Source: Blastomonas sp. SL216
Lineage (GTDB): Bacteria > Pseudomonadota > Alphaproteobacteria > Sphingomonadales > Sphingomonadaceae
Length of the DNA stretch: 64,000 bases
Direction of reading: 5' to 3'
Assembly: GCA_026625625.1 (NCBI GenBank)
Contig: CP113055.1
Coordinates: 2,420,501 to 2,484,500, forward strand
Below, piece after piece: positions 37,502 through 46,222 of this stretch. The stretch's first letter is position 1. Each line of letters opens with the position of its first letter. The position numbers and the translations under genes were made by a program. The notes beneath the pieces were generated by a model. The model was not told the DNA's origin, did not search any database, and was given only the letters and a program-made list of their open reading frames with translations.

Positions 37502-38500
37502 TCATATCACAGAGAAGCCATCCCAAAAGGGGTCTTTGTCGTCGATCCAGATGGTATTGAAACCGGTGGCGATCGCCGAGCCCTGGATCGAGGGAATGAT
37601 CGCGGGCTTGCCGTCGAGGTCGAGCGTGTCCTCGACCCGTCCAATGAAGCGGCTGCCGATATAGCTTTCATGCACGAAACGGTCGCCGACCTTGAGCCTG
37701 CCCTTGTGCGCCAGATGCGCCAGCCGGGCCGAGGTGCCGGTGCCGCAGGGCGACCGGTCAATGGCGCGCTCGCCATAGAATACCGCATTGCGCCCGTCCG
37801 CCCCCTCGGCCATGGGCGCATCGGCCCAGAGCACGTGGCTGACCCCGCGAATGCGGTCATCGAGCGGATGGACCGGTTCCACGACCTCGCGCAGCATCGC
37901 GCGGATCGTGCGGGCATGCTCGATCAGCCGGGCCGCGCCCAGATCATCGAGCCCCGCATAGCCGCCCTGCGGTTCGATGATCGCGTAGAAATTGCCGCCA
38001 TAGGCGATATCGATCGACAGCGGTCCGAGGCCCGGAACATCGATCTCGACCCCTTCGGCTGCCACGAACGAGGGCACGTTGCGGATCCGCACCCAGCTGA
38101 CCTTGTCGCCATCGCGCTCATATTCGATGGAGATGTCGCCCGCAGGCACCTCGACCTTCAGCAGCCCCGGTGTCTGCGGCTGGATCAGCCCGTGTTCCAG
38201 CCCGAAGGTGATCATGCCGATCGTGCCATGGCCGCACATCGGCAGGCAGCCCGAAGTTTCGATGAACAGGATGCCGACATCGTTTTCGGGCCGGGTGGGC
38301 GGATACAGGAACCCGCCCGACATCATGTCGTGCCCGCGCGGTTCGAAGCACAGGCCGGTGCGGATCCAGTCGAACCGTTCGATGAAATCCATCCGCCGCT
38401 CGGCCATGGACGCACCGCGCACCAGCGGCGCGCCGCCGACCACCAGGCGGACGGGATTGCCCGCCGTATGCCCGTCTATGCAGAAAAAGGTGTGCCGCAT
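37502..38500 (-). CDS. 4-hydroxyproline 2-epimerase
   Basis: 332 residues from the ATG at 38500, which overlaps the upstream deaminase stop (TGATG). Proline racemase family: DGHTAGNPVRLV near the front, first catalytic cysteine C89 in GCLPMCGHGTIGM and second C252 in DRSPCGTGTSARL. Both cysteines are present, which separates epimerases/racemases from the C-to-T trans-3-hydroxyproline dehydratases. Reaction: trans-4-hydroxy-L-proline to cis-4-hydroxy-D-proline. Context with D-amino-acid dehydrogenase, deaminase and ALDH supports hydroxyproline rather than proline as substrate. Cytoplasmic. Confidence 0.93.
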   Translation of the reverse strand: MRHTFFCIDGHTAGNPVRLVVGGAPLVRGASMAERRMDFIERFDWIRTGLCFEPRGHDMMSGGFLYPPTRPENDVGILFIETSGCLPMCGHGTIGMITFGLEHGLIQPQTPGLLKVEVPAGDISIEYERDGDKVSWVRIRNVPSFVAAEGVEIDVPGLGPLSIDIAYGGNFYAIIEPQGGYAGLDDLGAARLIEHARTIRAMLREVVEPVHPLDDRIRGVSHVLWADAPMAEGADGRNAVFYGERAIDRSPCGTGTSARLAHLAHKGRLKVGDRFVHESYIGSRFIGRVEDTLDLDGKPAIIPSIQGSAIATGFNTIWIDDKDPFWDGFSVI

Positions 38501-39411
38501 CAGGTGGCCGACAATGGCCGGGTTTCGGCGCACTGCTCGACCCAGCGGGTCACGTTGGCGCGGCGCTGGCCCGACAGCGGCATGCGCGGCATGCGCACCC
38601 GCTCCGATCCGCGGCCCATGATCTGTTCGGCCAGCTTGATCGACTGGACGAGGTCGTGCTCGGCATCAAGGTGCAGCAGCGGCATGAACCAGCGATAGAT
38701 GCGCAGCGCCTCGGCATAATCGCCGCGCCGCTGCGCCGCGACCAGCGCCACCGATTCGCGCGGGAAGGCGCTGGTCAGGCCCGAGACCCAGCCCGATGCG
38801 CCCAGCATCAGTCCTTCGAGCGCAACATCGTCGAGCCCCGCCATCACCGTGTAGCGATCGCCAAAACGGTTGTACAAATCGGTGAAGCGACGCGGATCGG
38901 GCGCGCTTTCCTTGATCGCGACGATATTGGGCACATCCTCCAGCCGGGCGAGCGTGTCGAAATCGACATTGACGCGATAGGCGGGCGGATTGTTGTACAG
39001 CATGATCGGCAGGCTGGTCGCCTCCGCCACCGTCCGGAAATGCGTGTAGAGCTCTTCGACCTGGGGGACATAGACCATCGCCGGCAGCAGCATCAGTGCA
39101 TCGATGCCGATCTCTTCGGCCTTGCGGGCATAATCGACCGCGCGCCTTGTGGTGAATTCGGACACGCCAGCGACCAGCGGCACCCGCCCGCCCACAGCCT
39201 CGACCGCACCCTTGAGCACCGCAAGCTTCTCGTCCGGCTCCAGCGAGTTGTTCTCGCCGCACGTGCCCAGGATGATCAGGCCGTCCACGCCATCGTCGAC
39301 CAACGCGGTCTGCACCCGCTGCGTCGCATCGTGATCGACCTCCAGGCTTTCGGTGAACTGAGTGGTGGCGGCGGGGTAAACACCCTGCCAAAGCGTCTTG
39401 TCTGAGGTCAT
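38500..39411 (-). CDS. 1-pyrroline-4-hydroxy-2-carboxylate deaminase (DapA family)
   Basis: 303 residues from the ATG at 39411; the upstream frame extension crosses the promoter and is not coding. DHDPS/NAL fold: LIILGTCGENNSLEPDEKLA, LYNNPPAYRVNVDFD with the catalytic tyrosine Y139, and the Schiff-base lysine K167 in NIVAIKESAPDPRRF. In hydroxyproline clusters this family member opens and deaminates 1-pyrroline-4-hydroxy-2-carboxylate to 2-oxoglutarate semialdehyde. First gene of the minus-strand operon, divergent from the dehydrogenase with only 60 bases between them. Confidence 0.9.
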   Translation of the reverse strand: MTSDKTLWQGVYPAATTQFTESLEVDHDATQRVQTALVDDGVDGLIILGTCGENNSLEPDEKLAVLKGAVEAVGGRVPLVAGVSEFTTRRAVDYARKAEEIGIDALMLLPAMVYVPQVEELYTHFRTVAEATSLPIMLYNNPPAYRVNVDFDTLARLEDVPNIVAIKESAPDPRRFTDLYNRFGDRYTVMAGLDDVALEGLMLGASGWVSGLTSAFPRESVALVAAQRRGDYAEALRIYRWFMPLLHLDAEHDLVQSIKLAEQIMGRGSERVRMPRMPLSGQRRANVTRWVEQCAETRPLSAT

Positions 39412-39429
39412 GGTCGCAGTAATCTCCGG

Positions 39430-39457
39430 TTGCGATCCAAATCGTATACGATATAGG
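39430..39457 (+). promoter_or_regulatory. Divergent hydroxyproline promoter with palindromic operator ATCGTATACGAT
   Basis: The 12-bp perfect palindrome ATCGTATACGAT is at 39441-39452, in the 60-base gap between the deaminase and dehydrogenase genes. On the plus strand it fills the spacer of a possible promoter TTGCGA-16-TATAGG (39430-39457). The GTATAC core is typical of FCD-type GntR operators, and the operon encodes such a regulator. Binding here could block both directions. Confidence 0.65.
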
Positions 39458-39471
39458 AGTGTGACCGCAAG

Positions 39472-40752
39472 ATGGAAAACGACACACCCTCTTCCCAGAT
39501 GCTTTCGGGCAACACCGCCCTCGTGGTCGGCGGGGGCCTGATCGGCCTTTGCGCTGCCCTGCGCCTGCAGGAAAAGGGGGCAGCGGTAACGCTGCTGGAA
39601 CCGCAGCAGACACCGCGCGGCGCATCCTGGGGCAATGCGGGTCATATAGCAACCGAGCAGGTTCAGCCGCTCGCCTCTCCCGATACGATTCGCAGCGCCT
39701 GGTCGCGCCTCCACCCGCGCGGCGCGCTGGCCCTGCCCGCAGGCCAGATCCGCACCTGGGGGCCCTTTGCGCTGCGTCTGGTGCGCGCCAGCACCCCGCG
39801 CCGCTTTGCAGCTGGCACCGCCGCGCTATCGTCGCTGCTGGCTGAAGCAATGCCCGCCTGGGCCAGATTGACCGCCAGCGCCGGGGCGGGCTCGCTGCTG
39901 CGGCAGGACGGGCATTTCGTCGCCTGGGAAAGCGAGGCCAGCGCGAGGCAGGGCCGCGCCTTCTGGCTTGGCACCGATATCGGCAGCGCTCATGTTCGCG
40001 ACGCCATGCCGAACGAGCTGGAGGCCATTCGCGACCTGGCCCGGGGCGGACAGATTGCGGCTGCCGTGCGCTTTGCGGGGTCAGGCCAGATCGGCGACCT
40101 GGGGGCTCTGGCCGATGCGCTGCGCGCACGGCTGGCGGCGCTGGGCGGCGTGATCCGCCATGCCGCCGCAGACGCGATCACGATCGATGGCGACACGGCA
40201 TCCGTCCGCTGCGACGGGCAGATGCTGCAGGCCGACCAGATCGTGCTGTGCGCCGGGGCCGCTTCTGCCGAATTGCTGCGGCCGACCGGCGTGCGCATCC
40301 CGCTGATCGCCGAGCGCGGTTACCACATTCAGTCGCCCGCGAGCCGCTGGCCGCACGATATGCCGCCGGTGGCGTTCGAGGACCGGTCGATGATCGTCAC
40401 CCGCTTTGCAGGCGGCCTGCGCGCGGCGAGCTTTGTCGAATTCGCCGCGCGCACCGCGCCGCCCGATCCGGCGAAATGGGACAAGCTGCGCCGGCATGTG
40501 ACGGAACTGGGCCTGCCCTTCGATCTTCCCGGCGAACCCTGGATGGGGGCACGCCCGACTTTGCCCGATTATCTGCCCGCGATCGGCCGCAGCCAGCGTG
40601 CGCGCAACCTGCTATACGCATTCGGCCACCAGCATCTGGGCATGACGCTCGCAGCGGTGACCGGCGAGGCTGTCGCCGCGCTCGCCTGCCGGACGCGGCC
40701 CGCCATCGATCTTGCGCCCTTTGACGCGGCGCGTTTTGGAGAAACCGTATGA
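39472..40752 (+). CDS. FAD-dependent D-hydroxyproline dehydrogenase (DadA-like)
   Basis: 426 residues. The FAD-binding motif NTALVVGGGLIGLCAALRLQ (about 14-33) is followed by the DadA-type GASWGNAGHIATEQVQPLAS, ERGYHIQ and the end YAFGHQHLGMTLAAVTGEAV. Family: D-amino-acid dehydrogenase / glycine oxidase. In this cluster it should oxidise cis-4-hydroxy-D-proline to 1-pyrroline-4-hydroxy-2-carboxylate, passing electrons to the respiratory chain. It is a single-polypeptide type, not the three-subunit type known from Pseudomonas. Start overlaps no gene; the stop overlaps the M24 peptidase start (ATGA). Confidence 0.9.
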   Translation: MENDTPSSQMLSGNTALVVGGGLIGLCAALRLQEKGAAVTLLEPQQTPRGASWGNAGHIATEQVQPLASPDTIRSAWSRLHPRGALALPAGQIRTWGPFALRLVRASTPRRFAAGTAALSSLLAEAMPAWARLTASAGAGSLLRQDGHFVAWESEASARQGRAFWLGTDIGSAHVRDAMPNELEAIRDLARGGQIAAAVRFAGSGQIGDLGALADALRARLAALGGVIRHAAADAITIDGDTASVRCDGQMLQADQIVLCAGAASAELLRPTGVRIPLIAERGYHIQSPASRWPHDMPPVAFEDRSMIVTRFAGGLRAASFVEFAARTAPPDPAKWDKLRRHVTELGLPFDLPGEPWMGARPTLPDYLPAIGRSQRARNLLYAFGHQHLGMTLAAVTGEAVAALACRTRPAIDLAPFDAARFGETV

Positions 40753-41960
40753 AGGGCATTGGCGGATCGACCGCAGCCGAGCAGCTTGCCGACCTCAGCC
40801 GCTGGGCAGAGATCGCTCCGGCGATCGGGCAGGACGAACGGCTGGCGCGGATCGAAAAGGCGCGCAAGCTCACCCGCGATTCGGGCGCCGATGCGCTGAT
40901 CATCGGCGCGGGTGCCAGCCTGCGCTATTTCGCGGGCGTCTCCTGGGGTGGGACCGAGCGCCTGGTGGCGCTGATGATCCCGGTGACCGGCGATCCGATC
41001 ATGATCGCACCCTATTTCGAGCTCGGCTCGCTCGAGGCGGAGCTCGCGATTCCGGTCGAGATCCGCCTGTGGCAGGAGGACGAATCGCCAACCGCGCTGG
41101 TGGCCGATGCCTGCCGCGCCTGGGGTGCGACCACGCTGGCGATCGACCCGGCGCTGCCGTTCCTGTTCGTCGACCGCATCGCCAAGAGCGCGCCGGGCCT
41201 CACGCTGACCAGCGGTGCGGCCGCGGTCGATGGCTGCCGGATGCACAAATCGGCTGCGGAAATCGCGCTGATGCAGCAGGCCAAATCGATGACGCTGGAG
41301 GCGCACCGCCGCGCTGCGCTGATCCTGCGCGAAGGCATCAGGGCGAGCGAGGTGATCCGCTTCATCGGCGATTGCCACCGGGCGATGGGCGCTGGCGCCG
41401 GAGGGAGCGGATCGAGCACCTTCTGCATGGTGCAGTTCGGGCGCGGCTCCGCCTTTCCGCACGGCCTGCCCGGCGATCCGGAACTGCACGAGGGCGACAT
41501 GGTGCTGATCGATACCGGCACCACGGTGCACGGCTATCATTCGGACATCACGCGCAGCTATGTCTTTGGAAAACCCGATGACGAGCAGCGCCGGATCTGG
41601 GACCTGGAGAAGGCAGCCCAGGCCGCCGCCTTTGATGCCGCGCAGCCGGGCGATCCGTGCGAGGTGGTGGATGCCGCTGCGCGCCGTGTGCTCGAAGCCG
41701 CAGGCCTGGGCCCAGATTACGCGCTGCCCGGCCTGCCCCACCGCACCGGCCACGGTATCGGCCTGTCGATCCACGAGCCCGCCTATTTGGTGCGCGGCGA
41801 CACGACGCCGCTGGCCACCGGCATGTGCTTTTCCAACGAGCCGATGATCGTCATCCCCGACCGCTTCGGCATCCGGCTGGAAGACCATTTCTACATGACC
41901 GAAAATGGCCCGCGCTGGTTCACCGAGCCGCAGGTCGCGATCGACGCGCCGTTCGGGTGA
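40749..41960 (+). CDS. M24 family Xaa-Pro peptidase
   Basis: 403 residues, coupled to the dehydrogenase gene by an ATGA overlap. A creatinase/prolidase N-domain (about 20-165) precedes an M24 pita-bread catalytic domain. All five metal ligands are visible: Asp in MVLIDTGTTV, Asp in HGYHSDITRSY, His in PHRTGHGIGLSIHEPAYL, Glu in FSNEPMIV and Glu in RLEDHFYM. No signal peptide, so cytosolic. It would cut dipeptides or peptides with a penultimate or C-terminal proline/hydroxyproline, feeding the pathway encoded beside it. Exact specificity (prolidase or aminopeptidase P) is undecided. Confidence 0.9.
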   Translation: MKGIGGSTAAEQLADLSRWAEIAPAIGQDERLARIEKARKLTRDSGADALIIGAGASLRYFAGVSWGGTERLVALMIPVTGDPIMIAPYFELGSLEAELAIPVEIRLWQEDESPTALVADACRAWGATTLAIDPALPFLFVDRIAKSAPGLTLTSGAAAVDGCRMHKSAAEIALMQQAKSMTLEAHRRAALILREGIRASEVIRFIGDCHRAMGAGAGGSGSSTFCMVQFGRGSAFPHGLPGDPELHEGDMVLIDTGTTVHGYHSDITRSYVFGKPDDEQRRIWDLEKAAQAAAFDAAQPGDPCEVVDAAARRVLEAAGLGPDYALPGLPHRTGHGIGLSIHEPAYLVRGDTTPLATGMCFSNEPMIVIPDRFGIRLEDHFYMTENGPRWFTEPQVAIDAPFG

Positions 41961-42093
41961 GCAACGTCAACCGGGCACGGATTATGATAGCGGCAAATTA
42001 ACGCTCTTTAATGTTTTGCTGAATTGCCTCGAATCCGCGAACTGAATTAAACTCGGCTTCCCGACGGAATCTTCTCTAACAATGGAGGATTAT

Positions 42094-42411
42094 ATGATCA
42101 GGAAGCTCGCTCCTCTTGCTGCGTTTGCATGTCTGTTGATGCCCGTGACTCAGGCCAGGGCCGACTATCAGGGCTGCGTCAATCAGTGCTATCAAATCTA
42201 TGAAACTCGCTTCAACTATTGCTATTCGAGGCATGGCGGCAATACATATGAAGCAGAGCTTTGCATGCTCGGCGAATATGAAGCCTGGATGGATTGCCTG
42301 AACAATTGCTCCACAACTTATGGCTATAACGCCAATCCGGATAAGCGGATGCCACGTTTTCTGGCCAAACAGGCATCGTGCCAGAACGCTGGAAGCCTGA
42401 TGGCGGGGTAA
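42094..42411 (+). CDS. Small exported twin-CX3C protein
   Basis: 105 residues from the ATG at 42094; GGAGG lies just upstream. A signal peptide (IRKLAPLAAFACLLMPVTQ, cleavage after ARA) is followed by a short helical domain with C-V-N-Q-C near the start and C-L-N-N-C near the end, plus two cysteines between (FNYCYSRHG, AELCMLG). The two CX3C pairs flanking a helix-turn-helix resemble alpha-hairpinin folds. The region is visibly less GC-rich than its neighbours. No family recognised. Monocistronic between the hydroxyproline locus and dctA. Confidence 0.65.
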   Translation: MIRKLAPLAAFACLLMPVTQARADYQGCVNQCYQIYETRFNYCYSRHGGNTYEAELCMLGEYEAWMDCLNNCSTTYGYNANPDKRMPRFLAKQASCQNAGSLMAG

Positions 42412-42548
42412 AAGCGTCAGAGCTCTGCAGACAACGGGGCTCGCATCTCCGCGCTGGCCGCGCTTGCGCGCATATTCTCGGCAAAACGCAACAAGGTACT
42501 TCCAGGTCAGCCATTGGCGCTACGATGCGGGGGTGATAGGCGGTTGCG

Positions 42549-43883
42549 ATGGTTTCGCTCAGCTCGCCCACCCCCCTTCCCACCCGCGCCCCGCGTCGCT
42601 GGTATGCGCAGCTTTACGTGCAGGTGCTGGTCGCCATTGTCGCGGGCGTGGCGCTCGGCCATTTCGCGCCGCAGACAGGCGCGGCGATGAAGCCGCTGGG
42701 CGATGTGTTCATCAAGCTGGTCAAGATGGTGATCGCGCCGGTCATCTTCCTCACCATCGTCACCGGCATTGCCGGGATGCGCGATCTGGCCAGCGTGGGC
42801 CGCGTCGCGGGCAAGGCCTTTGCCTATTTCCTCACCTTTTCGACGCTGGCGCTGATCGTCGGGCTGATCGTCGCCAATGTCGTGCAGCCGGGCGCGGGGC
42901 TGAACATCGATCCGGCGACTCTCGATACCGGCAAGGTCAGCGAATATACCGCCAAGGCCCAGGAAACTAGCATTACCGGCTTTCTGTCGAGCATCGTGCC
43001 CGACACCTTCCTCGCCTCGCTCAGCAGCGGCAACCTGTTGCAGGTGCTGTTCGTGTCGATCCTGTTCGGCATTTCGCTCGCGATGATCGGCGACAAGGGC
43101 GCGCGGCTGCTCGACCTGCTCGAGGATGCCTCGGCCGCGTTTTTCAAGCTGGTCGGCATCGTGATGAAGGCCGCCCCTATCGGTGCGTTCGGCGCGATGG
43201 CCTTTACCATCGGCGAATATGGCATCGGGACGCTGGCCAATCTCGCCGCGCTCGTCGCCACCTTCTACCTCACCTCGCTGCTGTTCGTGCTGGTCGTGCT
43301 CGGTGCGGTGGCGCGGTTGTGCGGCTTTTCGATCCTCAAGCTCATCGCCTATCTGCGCGCCGAGCTGCTGCTGGTGCTGGGCACGTCATCATCGGAAAGT
43401 GCGCTGCCCTCGCTGATCGAAAAGATGGAGCGTGCCGGCTGCCCCAAGACCGTAGTCGGCCTGGTCGTACCCACCGGCTACAGCTTCAACCTGGATGGCA
43501 CCAATATCTACATGACGCTCGCCGCCTTGTTCATCGCGCAGGCGTGCAATGTCGACCTGACTTTGGGCGAACAGCTGCTGCTGCTGGGGGTAGCGATGAT
43601 CTCGTCCAAGGGCGCGGCGGGGGTGACGGGCGCGGGCTTCATCACGCTGGCAGCGACCCTGTCGATCGTGCCATCGGTCCCGGTTGCGGGCATGGCGCTG
43701 ATCCTGGGCATCGACCGCTTCATGTCCGAATGCCGCAGCCTCACCAATTTCATCGGCAATGCCGTGGCCACCGTGGTGGTGTCGAAATGGGAGGGGCGGC
43801 TGGACAAGGAACAGTTCGACCTGGCGCTGGCTGACCGGCTGCCGCGCGTCGAGGATCTGCCGGAAGATGCAGTAGACCCCTGA
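42549..43883 (+). CDS. dctA: C4-dicarboxylate / proton-sodium symporter (DctA family)
   Basis: 444 residues, the normal DctA length. Eight hydrophobic segments and two hairpins, with the family signatures [20 protein letters not shown], the Ser-rich tip [19 protein letters not shown], the substrate motif [19 protein letters not shown] and [19 protein letters not shown]. It takes up succinate, fumarate and malate with cations; glutamate or aspartate transport by close relatives cannot be excluded. No dctBD sensor pair is adjacent; the convergent gene is a small GntR regulator. Confidence 0.92.
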   Translation: MVSLSSPTPLPTRAPRRWYAQLYVQVLVAIVAGVALGHFAPQTGAAMKPLGDVFIKLVKMVIAPVIFLTIVTGIAGMRDLASVGRVAGKAFAYFLTFSTLALIVGLIVANVVQPGAGLNIDPATLDTGKVSEYTAKAQETSITGFLSSIVPDTFLASLSSGNLLQVLFVSILFGISLAMIGDKGARLLDLLEDASAAFFKLVGIVMKAAPIGAFGAMAFTIGEYGIGTLANLAALVATFYLTSLLFVLVVLGAVARLCGFSILKLIAYLRAELLLVLGTSSSESALPSLIEKMERAGCPKTVVGLVVPTGYSFNLDGTNIYMTLAALFIAQACNVDLTLGEQLLLLGVAMISSKGAAGVTGAGFITLAATLSIVPSVPVAGMALILGIDRFMSECRSLTNFIGNAVATVVVSKWEGRLDKEQFDLALADRLPRVEDLPEDAVDP

Positions 43884-43892
43884 GGGCCCGGA

Positions 43893-44240
43893 TCAGGCCT
43901 TTTCTTCGTCGAGAAGCGCGGCGGGCGACAGGCCGATGCGCCGCATCTGGCGCAGCACCGGCGGCCAGACATGCTTGAGGAAGTCCTCGCGCTCCATCGA
44001 GCGGAGCTTGTCGACAGCGCCGGCGGCGACATACATGCCGACCCCGCGCTGCACCTCGACCAGTCCCTGATCCTGGAACATCTGATACGCCTTGGCGACC
44101 GTCAGCGGATTGGCCTGTTGTTCGGCAGCGAACGCCCGGACCGAAGGAAGCATGTCGCCCTCTGCGTACACGCCGTCCAGAATCGATGCCGCGATGATGT
44201 CGCGGAGCTTGAGGTAAACGGGTTTGCTGTTGTCTGCCAT
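43893..44240 (-). CDS. YtrA-type GntR regulator
   Basis: 115 residues from the ATG at 44240 (a GTG precedes it). A winged helix domain (about 8-75: VYLKLRDIIAASILDGVYAE, PSVRAFAAEQQANPLTVAKA, GLVEVQRGVGMYV) is followed by only about 40 residues, the short helical C-terminus of the YtrA subfamily. Such regulators often control adjacent ABC or other transport genes. Here the convergent neighbour is dctA, ten bases away 3' to 3', so control of it is not implied. Likely autorepressor. Confidence 0.88.
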   Translation of the reverse strand: MADNSKPVYLKLRDIIAASILDGVYAEGDMLPSVRAFAAEQQANPLTVAKAYQMFQDQGLVEVQRGVGMYVAAGAVDKLRSMEREDFLKHVWPPVLRQMRRIGLSPAALLDEEKA

Positions 44241-44319
44241 CACTGCTTCACTGCCATAATACAGCGTGGCAGGTCAAGTGGATTCAATCCGGTGCTTTTT
44301 TGCGCAGCAACGGCGTTGA

Positions 44320-45498
44320 TCAGCCCTGGTCGCGCGGCATGCCTCCATAAGCGGTGATCGCCTCGAACACCGCTGTCAGCGCGGTGCGCTCGTCCGCCGA
44401 AATCTCGGGCCGCCAGATTTCGAACAGCAGGATGATGCGCGTCGCCTGACCCCGGTTCCACGCCTCATGCTCGATGCTGTCGTCGAAGATCAGCAGCCTG
44501 CCCTGCTGCCAGCTGCGCGTCTCGTTGCCGACCCGGATCGCGCAATCGGGATTGGTGATCAGCGGCAGGTGGCAGATCAGCCGGGTATTGAGCATGCCGT
44601 TATGCGGCTGGATATGCGTTCCGGGGCGCAGCAGCGAATAGAGCGCCATCGGGGAGCGCGCCTGGATGACCGGCATCGGTGCGGTATCGAGCGCAGCCAT
44701 GGTCACCGGGGCGAGCGCTGCGTGATCGGGCACGATTGCCCCGTCTTCCCACAGATAATGCGCACCCCAGCTGGGATCGTCGCGCAACGGGTTGGCGGCG
44801 GCTGGCCGGTCGGGCCGGGTCTGGACATAGGGGCTGAATTCGCGGCTGCGCTCCAGCAGCGCCTCCAGTTCCGCGCGCATTTCGCCTGCCTGCGCCTCGA
44901 AAGCCGCTGCCCATTCGAACTCGGCGGCCTCATAGAATTGCCGTTGCGGCAGGCCGGGAAAATAGAAGCTGGTCGGTTCCTGCAGATAGAGCTGCTTGCG
45001 CCCCAGCAGCAGGTCGAGCGCCATGTCGATACGCGGCGATACTGCGCCTTGCGCAATGCCCTTGCCCGCCAGCTGCCCGGTCAGGAACTCGGCATAGCCC
45101 GCCTGCGCCTGTTGCAGATAGCGTTGCCCCTGCTGCAGCAAGGGGACCAGCGTCTGCGGGACCTGATCGGGTCCGGCATGGTTCGCGGTCGCCAGCGCCG
45201 TGGTGTAGAAGGAAGAGGCCGCGCGCGAATCCCCCTGCGCCGCCTTGAACCCCGCCATCAGCAGCAATCCGCCCAGATGCCGCGGCTCCTCTGCCAGCAA
45301 CCGGCTCAGCGCCTCGCCCTGGCCATCGGCATCGGCCGCCATCTGGCAGGCCTGGGCCAGCAGAAACCATGGCGGTGCCTCGCCCGGCGGCGGGTCCTTG
45401 GCGACTGCGCCGAGCAGGTCGCGGGCGCGCGCAGCCTCGCCTGCGCGCAGGGCATTGATCGCCTGTTGGGTGTGGATGCTGGCTTGCTGACGGTCCAT
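44320..45498 (-). CDS. Aspartyl/asparaginyl beta-hydroxylase domain protein with helical repeats
   Basis: 392 residues. The N-terminal half (about 5-140) is made of Ala/Leu-rich helical repeats of TPR type. The C-terminal half is an Asp_Arg_Hydrox dioxygenase domain: YSLLRPGTHIQPHNGMLNTR supplies the first iron His, LICHLPL follows, and GRLLIFDDSIEHEAWN holds the second His and a 2-oxoglutarate-binding arginine downstream (NRGQATRIIL). Family members hydroxylate Asp/Asn side chains or lipid A acyl chains (LpxO). The TPR part suggests a protein substrate. Cytosolic, with no signal peptide. Confidence 0.88.
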   Translation of the reverse strand: MDRQQASIHTQQAINALRAGEAARARDLLGAVAKDPPPGEAPPWFLLAQACQMAADADGQGEALSRLLAEEPRHLGGLLLMAGFKAAQGDSRAASSFYTTALATANHAGPDQVPQTLVPLLQQGQRYLQQAQAGYAEFLTGQLAGKGIAQGAVSPRIDMALDLLLGRKQLYLQEPTSFYFPGLPQRQFYEAAEFEWAAAFEAQAGEMRAELEALLERSREFSPYVQTRPDRPAAANPLRDDPSWGAHYLWEDGAIVPDHAALAPVTMAALDTAPMPVIQARSPMALYSLLRPGTHIQPHNGMLNTRLICHLPLITNPDCAIRVGNETRSWQQGRLLIFDDSIEHEAWNRGQATRIILLFEIWRPEISADERTALTAVFEAITAYGGMPRDQG

Positions 45499-45547
45499 CA
45501 GCGGTGTCTAGCCAGCGACGAACCGAATGACCAGCGGATGCTGCGTG

Positions 45548-46222
45548 TCAGACCCCGGAGACCGCATCGCCCACATTGATGCGCTGGCCGTTGGTGATGA
45601 TCACGATATCGCCCAGCTTCACCTGCTCGAACAGCATCTTGGCAAAGGCGGTCGGCACGCCGATGCAGCCGCGCGTGCCATAGCCCCATTCGACATCGCT
45701 GCCGTGAATCGCAACGCCATCGTTGGTCAGCCGCATCATGTACGGCATCGGGGCATCATAAAGGTTGGAGACGTGATCGGCGTCCTTCTGGGTGATCGGA
45801 AAGGCACCCAGCGGAGTCGGCTTTTCCGGCGTGCCATACAGGATCACCGCGACGCCGATCTCGTGCCCGTCGCGGAACACCGACAGCGTCTGCGCCTCGA
45901 TATCGACCGTGATCAGCATCGGCCCGGTGGCCGGGGCATTGCTCTCGTCCCAGTAATAATTGCCGTGCGCCAGCGGACCATCGATGGTCAGCACGCTCTT
46001 GATCGCATAGCCGGCCTGTTCGGGCGTGGTGATTGCGGCATCGGCCTTGGCAAGGATCGGCGCGGAGCTGGCCGCCGCTGTCTGGCTTCCGGGCAGTGCC
46101 GCCTTGGCGAGCGGCTGGATCGCCGCATCCCCCGGCGCGCTGGACAGCATCGCGCCAACAAGCGCGCCAATCCCGACCAGCATCCCGCCGCCTGCCATTT
46201 GCCGTGCCTTGGGCCATTTCAT
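45548..46222 (-). CDS. L,D-transpeptidase (YkuD domain), exported
   Basis: 224 residues with an N-terminal signal or anchor (about 8-28, ARQMAGGGMLVGIGALVGAM). The YkuD domain occupies about 95-224: VLTIDGPLAHGNYYWDE, VDIEAQTLSVFRDGHEIGVA and the active-site block GVAIHGSDVEWGYGTRGCIG with the catalytic cysteine. The usual second motif S/T-H-G-C is T-R-G-C here, a variant known in some family members. Enzymes of this kind form 3-3 crosslinks in peptidoglycan or attach proteins to it. Promoter region shared with rimP, which is divergent. Confidence 0.9.
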   Translation of the reverse strand: MKWPKARQMAGGGMLVGIGALVGAMLSSAPGDAAIQPLAKAALPGSQTAAASSAPILAKADAAITTPEQAGYAIKSVLTIDGPLAHGNYYWDESNAPATGPMLITVDIEAQTLSVFRDGHEIGVAVILYGTPEKPTPLGAFPITQKDADHVSNLYDAPMPYMMRLTNDGVAIHGSDVEWGYGTRGCIGVPTAFAKMLFEQVKLGDIVIITNGQRINVGDAVSGV

